Assembly: GCF_002277955.1 (NCBI RefSeq)
Contig: NZ_CP018477.1
Location: forward strand, 2,687,206-2,751,205
Reading direction: 5' to 3'
Length of the DNA: 64,000 nucleotides
From: Thermogutta terrifontis
Lineage (GTDB): Bacteria > Planctomycetota > Planctomycetia > Pirellulales > Thermoguttaceae
The notes below the pieces were generated by a model that had not been told where the DNA came from, searched no databases, and saw only the letters and a program-made list of their open reading frames with translations. The position numbers were made by a program, and so were the translations under genes. Each line of letters begins with the position of its first letter. The first letter of the stretch is position 1. Positions 54,725-63,287 of the stretch are shown piece by piece.

Positions 54725-55843
54725 GTGAAACCCAAACCGCTCACCATTTATTGTCCCAGCGGTCATCGATTCCTCGCGCCCTCGGCGTTTGCTGGAAATG
54801 AGGTGAAATGCCCGTACTGCGGGCTTCCAACCATCGTTCCACAACCCGGCGACGCCGCACCGGACGAATCGACTTCGATGTCCCACATCCCACCGAAAAC
54901 GCTTGCCTCGCCGAGAAGGCCCAGTTCTCAACCGCCGCCTGGACCAACTTCGAAGGCCCGGCCACACGCTCAGGAACTAACCCCGCCGGACAAAACGGGA
55001 GCGCGGGAACCTGATCCTCCCGAACTCATTGCAAGGCGCAGCGGGGGGTCGCGGGCCGACTCTGCGCTCCCCGAGCGCCATTCGATACCCGAGAAAAGCC
55101 CAGCCGACTCGACCGAGCAACCGCCTGCCTCCCAGGCCAATGCTTTGCCCCCTCTTGTCGAGACGTCCGCAGCGGCAGGTCGTAGCGATGGGGCAAAGAG
55201 GGATTCTCGCCAGGCTAAACGGGAAACAACCCAGGAGAGAACAGCTTCATCTTGGCCCCTGCCACACGCCACGCCGGAACTCCTGGCCTGGTGGCAACGG
55301 ATTGCCCACGTGCAGCGGGAAGGTCTGGTCTTGGCCGTGGGTTGTGTCCTGGCGTCTTCAATTCTGACCACAATGGGCGGCATTATCGCCCTCGCAGCAG
55401 GATTTCCCTTTTGGGGCTGGTCCCTTCTCGCCCTGACTGTTCTCTGCATGGGGACGGTGTACGTGCTCGTCGCGCTGCCCGATTGGACCACCACGAGGAA
55501 TACCGGTCTGTTCTTTGGGGTACTCGCATTTCTTTGCGCGCTGGGTACGGGGCTTGTCGCGTTCGCACCTCCGGAGCACCTTCAGTCGTGGCAACTTGCC
55601 CCTGTTCACAACCAGGCCCTTCGCTGGATCGCGTCTCTCACGCTGGTGTATATGGCTATTACATTCGTCCTTCTTCGCGTTGCCGAGAATCAGCGCCGTA
55701 AAGCCACCGCGTTTCTTCACGTCACCCGACGAGGCTTCGAACGCCGCAAAAGAATCGCCCAGATCGACCCAAGGGCGCATCGAAGCGGAAACGCTGAACC
55801 CGCGTCATCGACTTCGCTGCCCCAACCGGATCCACAGAGGTGA
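54725..55843 (+). CDS. Zinc-ribbon membrane protein
   Basis: 372 residues from GTG 54725 with GGAAG 6 nt upstream. An N-terminal zinc ribbon is seen: YCPSGHRFLAPSAFAGNEVKCPYCGLP, four ligands from C-x3-H and C-x2-C. A long disordered Pro/Ser/Ala-rich stretch is followed by four membrane helices at about 205-325 (LVLAVGCVLASSILTTMGGIIALAAGF, WSLLALTVLCMGTVYVLVAL, TGLFFGVLAFLCALGTGLVAF, WIASLTLVYMAITFVLLRV) and a basic tail. This domain order is common in planctomycete proteins of unknown function. Confidence 0.7.
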   Translation: MKPKPLTIYCPSGHRFLAPSAFAGNEVKCPYCGLPTIVPQPGDAAPDESTSMSHIPPKTLASPRRPSSQPPPGPTSKARPHAQELTPPDKTGAREPDPPELIARRSGGSRADSALPERHSIPEKSPADSTEQPPASQANALPPLVETSAAAGRSDGAKRDSRQAKRETTQERTASSWPLPHATPELLAWWQRIAHVQREGLVLAVGCVLASSILTTMGGIIALAAGFPFWGWSLLALTVLCMGTVYVLVALPDWTTTRNTGLFFGVLAFLCALGTGLVAFAPPEHLQSWQLAPVHNQALRWIASLTLVYMAITFVLLRVAENQRRKATAFLHVTRRGFERRKRIAQIDPRAHRSGNAEPASSTSLPQPDPQR

Positions 55844-55913
55844 GACGCCGGGGCTGCATGAATCTCAGGTCACCCCGCCCCGGGAATCACATTTTGTCCC
55901 GTGTGGTCCTTCC

Positions 55914-58900
55914 TTACTCCAATCGAAGGGACACCAATCCGAAGCCGGGTACCGTCACCGGTCCCCTGAGGGGAGCGCCAGGTCGTTCCGACAAATCTGT
56001 CAACCACACCCTGCTCAGTTTCTTTTCGTCCAATTTGACTGCTGCCTCCGCGGGAGCCTGTTGCGGGTTGAAAAGCCGCAGAATTATTCCCCGTCCATCG
56101 CGACTCGGTTTGCACTCCACAGGAAGCACTGACTCCGAGTCAACCGTGACCGGCGATGGTAATTCCGCAGGCGTTCTGCTGTCCACCAGGAGAGCGATCA
56201 ATGGCCGTGTTGTTTCGATCCCGAATCGGGTGGCCATCACGGGATCGTATCCTCCCCGATGTGGCAAAATGAAGTATGTGAACAGCGTGGGTCCTTCCTG
56301 GTCCGCTTTATAGTTGGTTTCCCAGTAGTTATTCATCACGTACGAAAGAATCGTCTGCGTGGGCTCGATCTTCGTCAGCCAACCCTCAGGACTGAAAGGC
56401 TGTGGTACATCTGTTCGAATCGTTCCGAGCTCCACCAGCGGCGCATCCCATGCGCCCCATAACACGCCGAATTGATCATTGCTCACGTCGATCCACCGCT
56501 GCACGGTAAAGTAGTTCTTGCATGCACCGGGAAGCTGATCGGCTTCGGGCCGGATGATTGCCCACGCGAGTTCCATTCTTATCTGTCCATCCGGGACATC
56601 GAACGGAAAGGCTATGTGAACGCCTTCCGCCGAGCGAACCTTTTCCTTGTCCAAAATCATGTCAACTTTGATCTGAGCCTTGACGTCGCTTAACTCGTAG
56701 ATCCATTTCACAGTTCGACATCCCGGAGCCCGACTTTCCACGGCCCAGCGTCGCACGAGCGGCCCCTGTTCAAGCCTTGTCACCGTGCAGGCTCCGGTGA
56801 TTCGCTGGACCTTGTCCGGATCCCGGCCAGGTACGTAAAGGTATTCGGCAAGGCCCCAGCCTTTGGTTTTATCGACGAGATCGTGGTTCAACTGCTTGTC
56901 GACCAATCGCCGCAGCGCGCCGGTTTGCGGCTCGACTTCAAGGGTGTAGCGTGGCGTTTCTATCGCTGTACCACTCTCCGGCACTCCATTCTCGGAATCG
57001 CGCGGTACATTCCCCTGCCCGCCAAAAACAAGCCTGAAGCGTCGTCCCCCAAAGGCTGGCACATCCTGTGCCCAGAATATAACACGACCGTCACTTAACC
57101 TTTGCCACGGCACCGCTGCACCCTGACCGTCCTGGATCGACATGAGCGACCCCACCTGGGCGTCCAGCGTGACCAGGTCGCTCCGCACCCAACCCGTGGG
57201 GTTGAGTACCATGACAAACCGATCGGCAGCCTCGTTTCCTTGTTCCGAGACCAATCCCTCCAGCGACCGGGCAAGCAGTTCCCGGGATTGCCGATCTGCC
57301 TCGAGAGCAAAGCTCTGCTTGATTTGCCACTGACTCTTTGCAAATTCACTGTCTGGCTCGGTTATGCTGTTATGAGCTCCCCAGGTATGTTCATCGTAGA
57401 GGACCACGTTGCGCCAAGCCTGGTAAAAAAGCTCGTCGGGATAGTCGCCAGGACGAAGCATGGCCCACAGCGTCTCGGCCGAGGACAGCCGGTCGGCAGC
57501 TCGTCGGACCAATCCCGTCTCTCTCGCTGAGGACGCCGCACCATCTTCCCAGTAGGGGGTAAAGTCACCAGCAACTTCCGGTAACTTATCGCCGTAACGC
57601 CTTTCAAACTCCCTCATCATCTCGGAGCATGTTGCGATGACCAATCGCGGATACGCATATTTTTCATTCCATTCTTTGACGAAATCGCTGATGCCCACGT
57701 CGGGTGCCGCATTGTCGCCCAAGCAATGGCGAAGTTGTACCATCTCGAAGGGATACTGACTCTCCTGCAACTCCCGCAAATATGCAAACAATTCGGCTTT
57801 TCCTCGAAAGCCGCGCCAGTATCCGCGGCGGGGAATCCAGCACAGCACGCGTTCCTGACCACTGGGTGATTTCCACCAGAACGCCTCGTCGCCCCAAACT
57901 CGCAGAGTATGGCCAATCCGATGTCCCCCGTTAGGCCCGATGGAAAAGTATCGCACACCTGCCTGCGCAAGCGCCGTTACAATGCCCCAGGTGTATCCCG
58001 GGACATCGCTGATCATGGCTGAGTCAATCGGCACGCCCATTTGTTCCTTCAGCCGCTGCGAGTAATCGAGGAGACGAAGCAGCTCCTCAGGACGGCACAG
58101 CGCTGTTAGTTCATTGCCGTACAGGGCCTGAAGCCCGATGACTCCTTTTCGCACCCCTTCTACGAACGCCGCTCTTTTCTCCGGCGAGGATTTTCGCAGA
58201 TAACTATCCACAGCCCAGAGGACTTCCACGTTCCACTTGAATTGCGCCTCGGGAGGATAATCAGCGGTTTTCGCAGCCGTTTCCAAGGCCTGTTCGTAAA
58301 AGTGCCAGTGATTCTCCTCGATCTTCGTCTGAATATCCGTATATCCAATATCCACGTGAGAATGTGGCAAAAGATAGACGACCCACTCCCGGACAGGGTC
58401 CAGCGTAAGCTTGGTTTCAAGAATCACCTTATCGGATGTACGAACGACGAGATTCACGTCCTTTCGTTCGGTCACCCGTGGTACGGGGACGATAACCTCT
58501 TGCGTTCCATCATTAACGCTTCCCGACCAGCATGGTGTTCCCCCGCAAATAACCTCGACCGATTCAGGCCCACCCGCCCGAATGACCACCATCTCTATCA
58601 CCTGCCGGAGTTCACCGTGGGCTTTCACCAAGGCGGGCACAGCTTGAACGGACCTGACCGCCGTGACGTCGCCAAGGGGTGCCATCCGAACGCCCGCCGG
58701 CGCCAAAAACATCACGGCGTCATAAAGCATCCAACTCCCGTCCTGAGTACTTATCGAGATTACGTTGGTACCAGTCCGAAGCGCACCGGCAGGAATAGTA
58801 GCCCGCACTTCACAAGGTTTCGCCTCTTTCAGATCGCCCATAATCGTTGCGTCGGGCCCGCCTGGCGGAAGTGTTTCCTGCAAAACAATTTTGCCATTCG

Positions 58901-59294
58901 CGCTGATGGCAACCCTGGGAGGCGAACGGTAGTGAGTATTTGCCAGATAAAGGACGAGTTCGCAGTCTCCAGAGGGTGGGCTTTCCAGGCCGAAAAGAAC
59001 CGTCGCCGTGTGAGGTCGCCCACCTGCCCACACGTCGGCCGGGCCTGGCTGGACGTACGGCCAGTCTCGGGCTGGATCCGACACACCAACCAGAAAAATG
59101 GGATCTTCCCGGTACTGACTGAAAGCGTTCGGGGCCAGGGCAAACCCCTCGGTCTTTCCATCCTTCTGACCGATCTGCCAGAGGACTGTACGGGTGTCGC
59201 TGCTTTCCCCACCGAAGCACCGCGAGCACAACCTCGGCCCCGGGTTCAGTAAAGCACAACTCACAAGCGCGAAGATAACAGAACGAAGTCGCAT
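55914..59294 (-). CDS. Secreted GH38 alpha-mannosidase-like glycosidase
   Basis: 1126 residues with GGGAGGTGAC before ATG 59294. A signal peptide (RSVIFALVSCALLNPG) is followed by an N-terminal beta-sandwich (rhamnogalacturonan-lyase-like, about 30-200). The GH38 catalytic barrel begins PHSHVDIGYT (zinc-binding His and Asp). The nucleophile Asp lies in SDVPGYTWGI. A later zinc His motif is DEHTWGAHNSI. The C-terminal part is the GH38 beta-rich domain. It probably hydrolyses alpha-mannosides outside the cell. It converges with the zinc-ribbon gene. Confidence 0.92.
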   Translation of the reverse strand: MRLRSVIFALVSCALLNPGPRLCSRCFGGESSDTRTVLWQIGQKDGKTEGFALAPNAFSQYREDPIFLVGVSDPARDWPYVQPGPADVWAGGRPHTATVLFGLESPPSGDCELVLYLANTHYRSPPRVAISANGKIVLQETLPPGGPDATIMGDLKEAKPCEVRATIPAGALRTGTNVISISTQDGSWMLYDAVMFLAPAGVRMAPLGDVTAVRSVQAVPALVKAHGELRQVIEMVVIRAGGPESVEVICGGTPCWSGSVNDGTQEVIVPVPRVTERKDVNLVVRTSDKVILETKLTLDPVREWVVYLLPHSHVDIGYTDIQTKIEENHWHFYEQALETAAKTADYPPEAQFKWNVEVLWAVDSYLRKSSPEKRAAFVEGVRKGVIGLQALYGNELTALCRPEELLRLLDYSQRLKEQMGVPIDSAMISDVPGYTWGIVTALAQAGVRYFSIGPNGGHRIGHTLRVWGDEAFWWKSPSGQERVLCWIPRRGYWRGFRGKAELFAYLRELQESQYPFEMVQLRHCLGDNAAPDVGISDFVKEWNEKYAYPRLVIATCSEMMREFERRYGDKLPEVAGDFTPYWEDGAASSARETGLVRRAADRLSSAETLWAMLRPGDYPDELFYQAWRNVVLYDEHTWGAHNSITEPDSEFAKSQWQIKQSFALEADRQSRELLARSLEGLVSEQGNEAADRFVMVLNPTGWVRSDLVTLDAQVGSLMSIQDGQGAAVPWQRLSDGRVIFWAQDVPAFGGRRFRLVFGGQGNVPRDSENGVPESGTAIETPRYTLEVEPQTGALRRLVDKQLNHDLVDKTKGWGLAEYLYVPGRDPDKVQRITGACTVTRLEQGPLVRRWAVESRAPGCRTVKWIYELSDVKAQIKVDMILDKEKVRSAEGVHIAFPFDVPDGQIRMELAWAIIRPEADQLPGACKNYFTVQRWIDVSNDQFGVLWGAWDAPLVELGTIRTDVPQPFSPEGWLTKIEPTQTILSYVMNNYWETNYKADQEGPTLFTYFILPHRGGYDPVMATRFGIETTRPLIALLVDSRTPAELPSPVTVDSESVLPVECKPSRDGRGIILRLFNPQQAPAEAAVKLDEKKLSRVWLTDLSERPGAPLRGPVTVPGFGLVSLRLE

Positions 59295-59831
59295 CGGTCA
59301 CCTCCCAGCAGCATCGTTTATTTCGAAAAAGCTGTCCTTATCTTTTGCGGGCCAAACTCAGGACCACGGATCGGCGGCGCGCCATCAATTCCACCCGGTA
59401 AATGCCTCCTTCGCGGTGATTAACGCGCCAGATGGCAGGTGCTTGTGGCAATGCTCTTGCTCAAAAACAACTGCCCAACGCTAGCCGATGTGAATCTCCC
59501 ACAAACGCCACCCATGTACCGGTGGCAAACGCTTCTCCGGCAAGCAAGCTACATCAGCTTCCAACCCCCGTCAAGTATTACCGAGTCTGATTCCTCCTCG
59601 CTTTTTGTAACGGATTGGTAAAAGGCTAAAGACGGAGCGTGAGGTAGGAGCAATTCGTGAATTGCCCCTACGTCTGAGCTAGATCCTAACTGAGCAAACG
59701 GGACTGGTTGCTGATAGAATCATCCAAATCTCGAAATGTGGGCGCGAAGAGCGGCTCTGAATCTCACTCCCGTGCAAGATCACGTGATGGTCAGCGTCCT
59801 ATTCATGCGACAGAGGAAAAGTAAGGATGAA
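59295..59831. other. Intergenic stretch with one dispersed palindrome
   Basis: About 535 bases between the BioF-like gene and the GH38 gene. The palindrome at 59645-59670 is listed separately; no gene was recognised. Confidence 0.45.
59645..59670. repeat. Dispersed palindrome, variant copy
   Basis: Arms TAGGAGCAATTCG and TGAATTGCCCCTA, differing from the perfect copy at 17068-17093 by two bases. Confidence 0.8.
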
Positions 59832-61034
59832 TCAGTTACCGAGGCCCAGCTTTCGTTTTGCCTCGCCGAGCGTCTCCACAAGCCGTTCCAGGTCGCTGTG
59901 TTGATGGTGGAAAGTCACACTCACCCGAAGGCACGCCTCATCGTCAGGTACCGCCGGAGGCCGGATCGCAGGGACAAAAAACCCGCGAGTTTCCAGAAAT
60001 CGAGCGAGCGACAAAGCTACGTTCGGCTGCCGCACAACAATCGGAATAATCTGACTGGCCGAAAGCCCGATATTCCACCCCTCGCGTTTAAGCGCTTCTC
60101 GCAAAAACTCAGCTTTCTGGACGACCAGCGCACGTCGATGCGGCTCCTGTTCAACGACTTTCAGAGCCGCCATTGCAGCATAACACGCAGCACCCGGCAG
60201 GGCTGTGGAAAACATGTAGGGCCGGGCCTTTTGCACCAACCACTCAACCAGTGCTGTGCTTCCCACGACAAATCCGCCGACGGAACCGAGGCCCTTGCTG
60301 AGCGTCCCCACGCGTACGGGTACCCGTTCCTCAACACCATAAAACTCCACCACGCCACGACCTCTATTGCCAAAAACGCCGGTCGCGTGTGCCTCATCGA
60401 CCATGAGGATAGCACGATGCCGTTCACATACGTCCACGAGCTGAGGAATGGGAGCCAGATCCCCATCCATGCTGAAAAGCGTATCCGTAACGACAAGCCG
60501 TCGCCGATGCCTGTGCGGTTTGGCCAGCAGGTGATCCAGAGTATCCACGTCCGCATGTGGAAACACCCGCAAATCCGCCCGGCTCAGCTTGCAGCCGTCA
60601 ATGATGCTGGCGTGGTTCTTTCGATCGCAATAAACGGCGTCCCCAGGCCCGACAAGGGCGGCAATCGTCCCCGCATTCGCCGCAAATCCGGTAGGAAATA
60701 CGAGTGTCGCCTCACAGCCCTCAAACTTTGCCAGGGCCTCCTCCAAAGCAGCGTGGGCTGAGGACCTGCCGCAGACAAGCGCACTTGCCCCGCTTCCCCA
60801 TCCTTCCTTCTCCAAACCCTCTTTTACCGCTGCAACCAGTCTCGGATCACTCGCCAGTCCCAGGTAGTCATTAGAGCCAAAGTTTACGAGCTCGCGTCCG
60901 TCCAGCCAAATAATGCGCCCCTGAGCACTCTGGCGGCATCGCCGTATCCGCCGAAGAGACTGGCAATCCAATTCCTCCAAAGCGTCGGCGAGCCATCCGA
61001 GTACATCCACGTTGTGCTGCGCTCGGCCTTCCAT
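59832..61034 (-). CDS. 8-amino-7-oxononanoate synthase-like (BioF) alpha-oxoamine synthase
   Basis: 400 residues from ATG 61034 (the frame reaches TTG 61124 inside the HIT gene; no good ribosome site supports either). PLP-dependent alpha-oxoamine synthase motifs are clear: FGSNDYLGLASDPRL, GWGSGASALVCGRSSAHAALEEALA, DRKNHASIIDGCKLS, VDEAHATGVFG and the PLP Lys in GTLSKGLGSVGGFV. It condenses an amino acid with an acyl-CoA. No other biotin gene is in the window, so glycine C-acetyltransferase or another member of the family is possible. Confidence 0.88.
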   Translation of the reverse strand: MEGRAQHNVDVLGWLADALEELDCQSLRRIRRCRQSAQGRIIWLDGRELVNFGSNDYLGLASDPRLVAAVKEGLEKEGWGSGASALVCGRSSAHAALEEALAKFEGCEATLVFPTGFAANAGTIAALVGPGDAVYCDRKNHASIIDGCKLSRADLRVFPHADVDTLDHLLAKPHRHRRRLVVTDTLFSMDGDLAPIPQLVDVCERHRAILMVDEAHATGVFGNRGRGVVEFYGVEERVPVRVGTLSKGLGSVGGFVVGSTALVEWLVQKARPYMFSTALPGAACYAAMAALKVVEQEPHRRALVVQKAEFLREALKREGWNIGLSASQIIPIVVRQPNVALSLARFLETRGFFVPAIRPPAVPDDEACLRVSVTFHHQHSDLERLVETLGEAKRKLGLGN

Positions 61035-61104
61035 GCGTGGTAGTAATGTGAGGAAGGAGAGAATCGCCCTATCGATCCCGAGGCCACTCGTCGGACTTCG
61101 GACT

Positions 61105-61449
61105 TCAACCAGGAGGCCATCCAAACTGCCGCCCGGCCAGCATATGAAAGTGCAGATGCATCACTTCCTGACCGGCATCCCTCCCATTATTGAGCACCAC
61201 CCGGTACCCCTGACTTAAGCCTAATTGAGTGGCAATCGTTTGCATAGCCAGGAAGCATCGGCCAATCAGCTCGGCATCCTCCTCCTGAAGCGCCTCGATG
61301 TTGGGAATCTCTTTTTTTGGGATGACGATAATGTGGACGGGAGCCTGTGGGTTGATGTCCTTAAAAGCAATACAATCGGCGTCCTCGTACACAATGTCGG
61401 CCGGAATTTCTCTGTCGATGATTTTTTTGAAAACTGTTTTCGGAGACAT
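61105..61449 (-). CDS. HIT-family nucleotide-binding protein
   Basis: 114 residues from ATG 61449. The HIT core is seen: TVFKKIIDREIPADIVYEDADCIAFKDINPQAPVHIIVIPKKEI, then the histidine triad HLHFHML. HIT proteins hydrolyse nucleotide-phosphoramidates or related adducts. It stands 92 nt after the Trm112-like gene and 70 nt before the BioF-like gene. Confidence 0.95.
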   Translation of the reverse strand: MSPKTVFKKIIDREIPADIVYEDADCIAFKDINPQAPVHIIVIPKKEIPNIEALQEEDAELIGRCFLAMQTIATQLGLSQGYRVVLNNGRDAGQEVMHLHFHMLAGRQFGWPPG

Positions 61450-61541
61450 CGTGACACCCCCATTGCCCAAATCCTGCTGCGTCTACATACCAGTTCAGTT
61501 GTCTACCATCACTTCTGAGAATTGCTGCACAGTTTTCTCAG

Positions 61542-61829
61542 CTAGCTTGAACGATCCGATTTGGAAAGCTGATTGACGAACCGACCGATGTAAATGCCTT
61601 CGTCAATCAGCAGCGTCGGAATGTCATCCCAGACGGGATAGGCAATCTCGTTGTCCTCGCGGATCAACAACGTTTCCACAGGTCGCTCGACTTTTCGTGA
61701 GGCCCGATTGACGAGCTCCCCACGCTCGATGGCGGCATTCACCGCATCGACCAAAACTTGCGAGGCCACCCGAAGGCTTTGCTTCGTTTCGGGACAGGCC
61801 AAAAGGTTAAGCAATGTCGCGTCCAGCAT
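61542..61829 (-). CDS. Trm112-like / UPF0434 small protein
   Basis: 95 residues from ATG 61829, with GGAG 6 nt upstream. The family start MLDATLLNLLACPETKQSLRVA and the later EDNEIAYPVWDDIPTLLIDEG match Trm112-like proteins, although only one Cys of the zinc ribbon remains. Eukaryotic Trm112 activates methyltransferases; the bacterial role is uncertain. First gene of the HIT-BioF operon. Confidence 0.85.
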   Translation of the reverse strand: MLDATLLNLLACPETKQSLRVASQVLVDAVNAAIERGELVNRASRKVERPVETLLIREDNEIAYPVWDDIPTLLIDEGIYIGRFVNQLSKSDRSS

Positions 61830-62219
61830 CGAAGTCTCCACTCACGGTCTCTCCCCGAGTTACCGGTTTACCGTTAGCAACATCACACATTGTACAGAGT
61901 TCTTCACCATTCAGGAAATTGACCACCCAGGCATACCACACTTGATCCTAATGAACATTAGGCTGTGAAATCGCACACAGTACCCACGGCACTCCCGATT
62001 TCACCAGCCTAACAATTCCTTTTTGTGCCGTGGAATCGGCGGTCTTTTCAGCTTGCAGCTTGTATTAAATGTTGCGCTCATGCCAATCGTGAGAAATAGT
62101 GACCTTTGAACGTAAGAACATTCCTCACATGCCGGTTTGCCTCGCCTGCGAGAATGTTCTAAACTTTTCAATTGAAGTTGGATGGATTCCGCTTTTTGTG
62201 GCCTGCCGGTTGGTTCTCC
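61830..62219. promoter_or_regulatory. Divergent intergenic region
   Basis: About 390 bases between the Trm112-like gene (minus) and the receiver gene (plus). Promoters for both should be here. No repeats were recognised. Confidence 0.35.
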
Positions 62220-62690
62220 ATGACCACGCCACAATCCCAACTCCAGCCACAACTAAATGTTCAGGGCCGGGAGCGGCCGGGGAGAATTCTCATCGTGGAC
62301 GACGACCTGGCCGCCGTCGAGCCGCTCGCTCTCCGTTTGCGGTGGCAGGGATATGAGGTGCTGGCCACCGCTTCCGGTGAAGAAGGCATCGCCCTCGCGC
62401 GTGGCTCGCATCCTGACGTCATACTGTTGGATCTTTGCCTGCCGGACTTCAACGGTCTGGAAGTGGCAAGAATTCTCACAGCAGACAACCAAACATCAGA
62501 CATACCCATTGTATTTCTCAGCGGGCTGGGGGACGACGAGACTTTGGTTCGCGAATGTCGGGCTGCCGGGGGAACCTACTACCTTCGCAAACCCTACGAT
62601 TGCAATGTCCTTCTCCTTGTGCTTTCCCAAGCGGTGGCCGAGCACCGTCTCTGGCACGACATGTCTGCACCTGAAGAGGATTTCACTTGA
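62220..62690 (+). CDS. Stand-alone response-regulator receiver
   Basis: 156 residues from ATG 62220 (the frame is open to TTG 62172). Receiver residues: DDD in RILIVDDDLAAV, phospho-acceptor Asp in VILLDLCLPDFNGLEVA, Ser in IVFLSGLGD (usual Thr/Ser), and Lys in YLRKPYDCN. It ends shortly after the domain, so it has no output domain. It must act through a partner. The sensor kinase is not in the window. Confidence 0.92.
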   Translation: MTTPQSQLQPQLNVQGRERPGRILIVDDDLAAVEPLALRLRWQGYEVLATASGEEGIALARGSHPDVILLDLCLPDFNGLEVARILTADNQTSDIPIVFLSGLGDDETLVRECRAAGGTYYLRKPYDCNVLLLVLSQAVAEHRLWHDMSAPEEDFT

Positions 62691-63287
62691 CCCATCCCCA
62701 CTTCACTATTGTAGGGGCGATTCATGAATTGCCCCTACACCTTTAAACATACTGGCGGAGATCGGTCCGCGGCGTGGACCATCCGACGTGCGAACATTGA
62801 GAGGACGAGCACCTCCCACCGGGCCAGATCTCGCACCCGGTTAGGGCGTTGTCGAAGTCCGCGTCGCTTTCCAGCAAGAGAACAGTGGGGACGACTCAGG
62901 GGCCTCACCGATTGACGTGCCACCCCTCGATGATTTACGATTTTTGTTGGGCGCCAGTACCAGCCTGCCCTCAGAACTGGACGATTTAGAATCTCAGCCT
63001 GGTGTGCCGGCACTGGGAAAATTCCTGCACGTTTCTCAAAGCGCACGGATCGCCTCAGCAATACAGTCGGGACCGCAGCCAGGTTTCGGGTTGCATCAGC
63101 TTCACCCAAGCACGGAGCCAACCACCTTCCAGTTATCGGTGCTTCCGATTATGTGTTTGCCAGTTGCCTGCCTTTCCACGAAAGTTGGCCGGGAACTTGC
63201 CAAAAGCACGATAAGTCATTATTGTGGCACGTATTCGGCAGTGTGCCTGGATTGAGTTTTGTCCCCATCTGTGTAGGAGGATCTGCC
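62691..63287. other. Intergenic stretch with one dispersed palindrome
   Basis: About 600 bases between the receiver and the second oxidoreductase gene. The palindrome at 62710-62739 is the only feature recognised. Overlapping frames (62735-63121, 62917-63255) have no recognisable product. Confidence 0.5.
62710..62739. repeat. Dispersed palindrome, longest copy
   Basis: 30 bases with arms TGTAGGGGCGATTCA and TGAATTGCCCCTACA. One G.T wobble is seen; otherwise perfect. It lies 20 nt after the receiver stop and may mark its transcript end. Confidence 0.85.

Noticed and set aside
58242-59252. 336-residue plus-strand open frame
   Set aside because: It lies antisense inside the GH38 gene and shows no domain or signal.
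59736-60761. 341-residue plus-strand open frame
   Set aside because: It is antisense to the BioF-like gene, which has complete PLP-enzyme motifs.
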